A stretch of DNA of 14,227 nucleotides from JBJXGF01 sp046153015. Its GTDB lineage: Bacteria > Actinomycetota > Acidimicrobiia > Acidimicrobiales > CAIXPF01. Shown piece by piece: positions 13,630-14,227 of the stretch (positions are counted from its first letter, which is position 1; each line of letters begins with the position of its first letter). The position numbers and the translations under genes are program-made. The notes beneath the pieces were generated by a model. That model saw only the letters and a program-made list of their open reading frames with translations. It had not been told where the DNA came from and searched no databases. The DNA lies in NCBI GenBank assembly GCA_046153015.1, contig JBJXGF010000305.1, positions 1 to 14,227 of the forward strand. Direction: 5' to 3'.

Positions 13630-13635
13630 AGCGTA
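13630..13635 (-). promoter_or_regulatory. Candidate -10 for a leaderless mutase transcript
   Basis: On the minus strand TACGCT ends 6 bases before the mutase ATG (TACGCT-CTGGTC-ATG), the same geometry as at vapB. There is no purine-rich ribosome site and no convincing -35 (TTCGTC at 17 bases), so the call rests on spacing and the missing Shine-Dalgarno. Confidence 0.35.
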
Positions 13636-13676
13636 CCGGGCCGGGCCGAGCCGACGAAGAAGCAGCAGCGCTGCGT

Positions 13677-14198
13677 TCAGTTGGAAGTGCGGAACTCGAT
13701 GCGGCGGTTGCGGCTGCGGCCCCAGTAGGTGTCGTTGGCGGCCACCGGCTCGCGGTCGGCCAGCCCGACCGTGCTCAGCCGGGCCGGATCGACCCCGGCC
13801 GCCACCAGCGCGGCCTGCACCGACGCCGCCCGCGCCTCGCTCAGCTGCTGGTTGATCTCGGGCGGCCCCCAGTTGTCGGTGAAGCCGGTGATCACGATCG
13901 TCAGCGACGGGGACGCGCGCAGCACCTCGATCACCGAGCCGAGCACGTCGGCCGCGTTGCTGCCGGCGAGATCGGAGCGGGCGAACTCGAACTCGACGAC
14001 GGCGCCGGCGAGCTGCGCCGCCGGGCCTGCAGGAGCCGGGCTTGAGGCCGCGGCGGCCGGGGCGGGCGGTGCGACTGGGGGCGCGGGCGGCTCGGCGGCG
14101 GGCGGCTCGATCGTGAGCCGGTTGGTGACCGACTCGGCGCCGCCCGTCGCGGCGGCCGCGGCGCAGGAGTCGGCCCCGCCGCTGGCGGAGCTGCCGCT
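13677..14198 (-). CDS. OmpA-family C-terminal domain protein, 5' end missing or disrupted
   Basis: The C-terminal ~110 residues are an OmpA-like peptidoglycan-binding domain: VVEFEFARSDLAG, then ITGFTDNWG (the Asp of TD contacts diaminopimelate), INQQLSEARAASVQAAL (conserved Arg), GVDPARLSTVGLADREPVA and GRSRNRRIEF at the end. Before it is an Ala/Pro-rich linker (PPAEPPAPPVAPPAPAA), and before that ATGGAESVTNRLTI, which resembles the end of a BON domain; BON plus OmpA is the plan of the actinobacterial ArfA group. No ATG, GTG or TTG occurs in frame between the TAG at 14199-14201 and the OmpA domain; the first in-frame start is the GTG at 13944-13946, which would cut off the first strand. The gene is therefore truncated by a frameshift (real or sequencing error) near its 5' part, or read in another frame beyond the window edge. 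Confidence 0.7.
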   Translation of the reverse strand, partial: SGSSASGGADSCAAAAATGGAESVTNRLTIEPPAAEPPAPPVAPPAPAAAASSPAPAGPAAQLAGAVVEFEFARSDLAGSNAADVLGSVIEVLRASPSLTIVITGFTDNWGPPEINQQLSEARAASVQAALVAAGVDPARLSTVGLADREPVAANDTYWGRSRNRRIEFRTSN

Positions 14199-14227
14199 CT
14201 ACCAGGCCGAACTCGAAGCCATTGCTT

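Noticed and set aside
14113..14227. A plus-strand reading from GTG at 14113 (VSRLVTDSAPP... to ELPLYQAELEAIA) as the start of a gene running off the window
   Set aside because: No ribosome site, and most of it lies opposite a protein-like linker on the minus strand. It remains a possibility only for the last 40 bases.

Overview
The window is high-GC (roughly 70% or more by eye) bacterial chromosome. Genes are closely packed and use purine-rich Shine-Dalgarno sites, mixed ATG/GTG starts and, in two places, apparent leaderless starts. The content (LLM flavin oxidoreductases, a FadD-type acyl-CoA ligase, an acyl-CoA mutase, an actinobacterial-type VapBC pair, a bacterial PH-domain membrane protein, an OmpA-family envelope protein) fits an actinobacterium. 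A lineage such as Acidimicrobiia is plausible, but this is inference. There are no rRNA or tRNA genes, insertion sequences, phage genes or CRISPR arrays, and no gene-free stretch longer than 200 bases.

Layout. 37-1101 (-) is a lipoprotein with a His/Asp-rich segment. A 178-base divergent gap separates it from a (+) cluster: two LLM-class flavin oxidoreductases (1280-2407, 2416-3150), a secreted and membrane-anchored DUF1028 protein (3156-4058) and an amidase-signature hydrolase (4109-5563). The first three are spaced 8 and 5 bases apart and look co-translated. Convergent to them lies a vapBC toxin-antitoxin pair (5589-6184, -), whose promoter sits directly against the vapB ATG. Then come a VOC-family protein (6275-6844, -) and a polyprenyl-phosphate sugar-1-phosphate transferase (6913-8469, -).

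The next (-) block probably forms one operon, read from right to left: a 50-residue signal-like small protein (11026-11178), a 4-codon mini-ORF (10959-10973), a PH-domain membrane protein (10258-10962) and a fatty-acyl-CoA ligase (8596-10227). Divergent from it is a four-TM protein of unknown function (11376-11990, +). A 19-bp dyad lies in the gap between them. Convergent to that gene is the large subunit of a B12-dependent acyl-CoA mutase (11995-13623, -) with isobutyryl-CoA-mutase-like pocket residues. The window ends in an OmpA-domain protein (13677-about 14198, -) whose upstream frame is interrupted.

Functionally this is mainly housekeeping and catabolic: acyl-CoA activation and rearrangement, amide hydrolysis, flavin-dependent oxidation and envelope biogenesis. 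I see no clear-cut new defence or mobile system. The items most worth following up are the small protein/mini-ORF/PH/FadD arrangement with its dyad, the DUF1028 protein whose predicted signal-peptidase cut exposes an N-terminal Thr, the mutase substrate assignment, and the broken 5' end of the OmpA gene.
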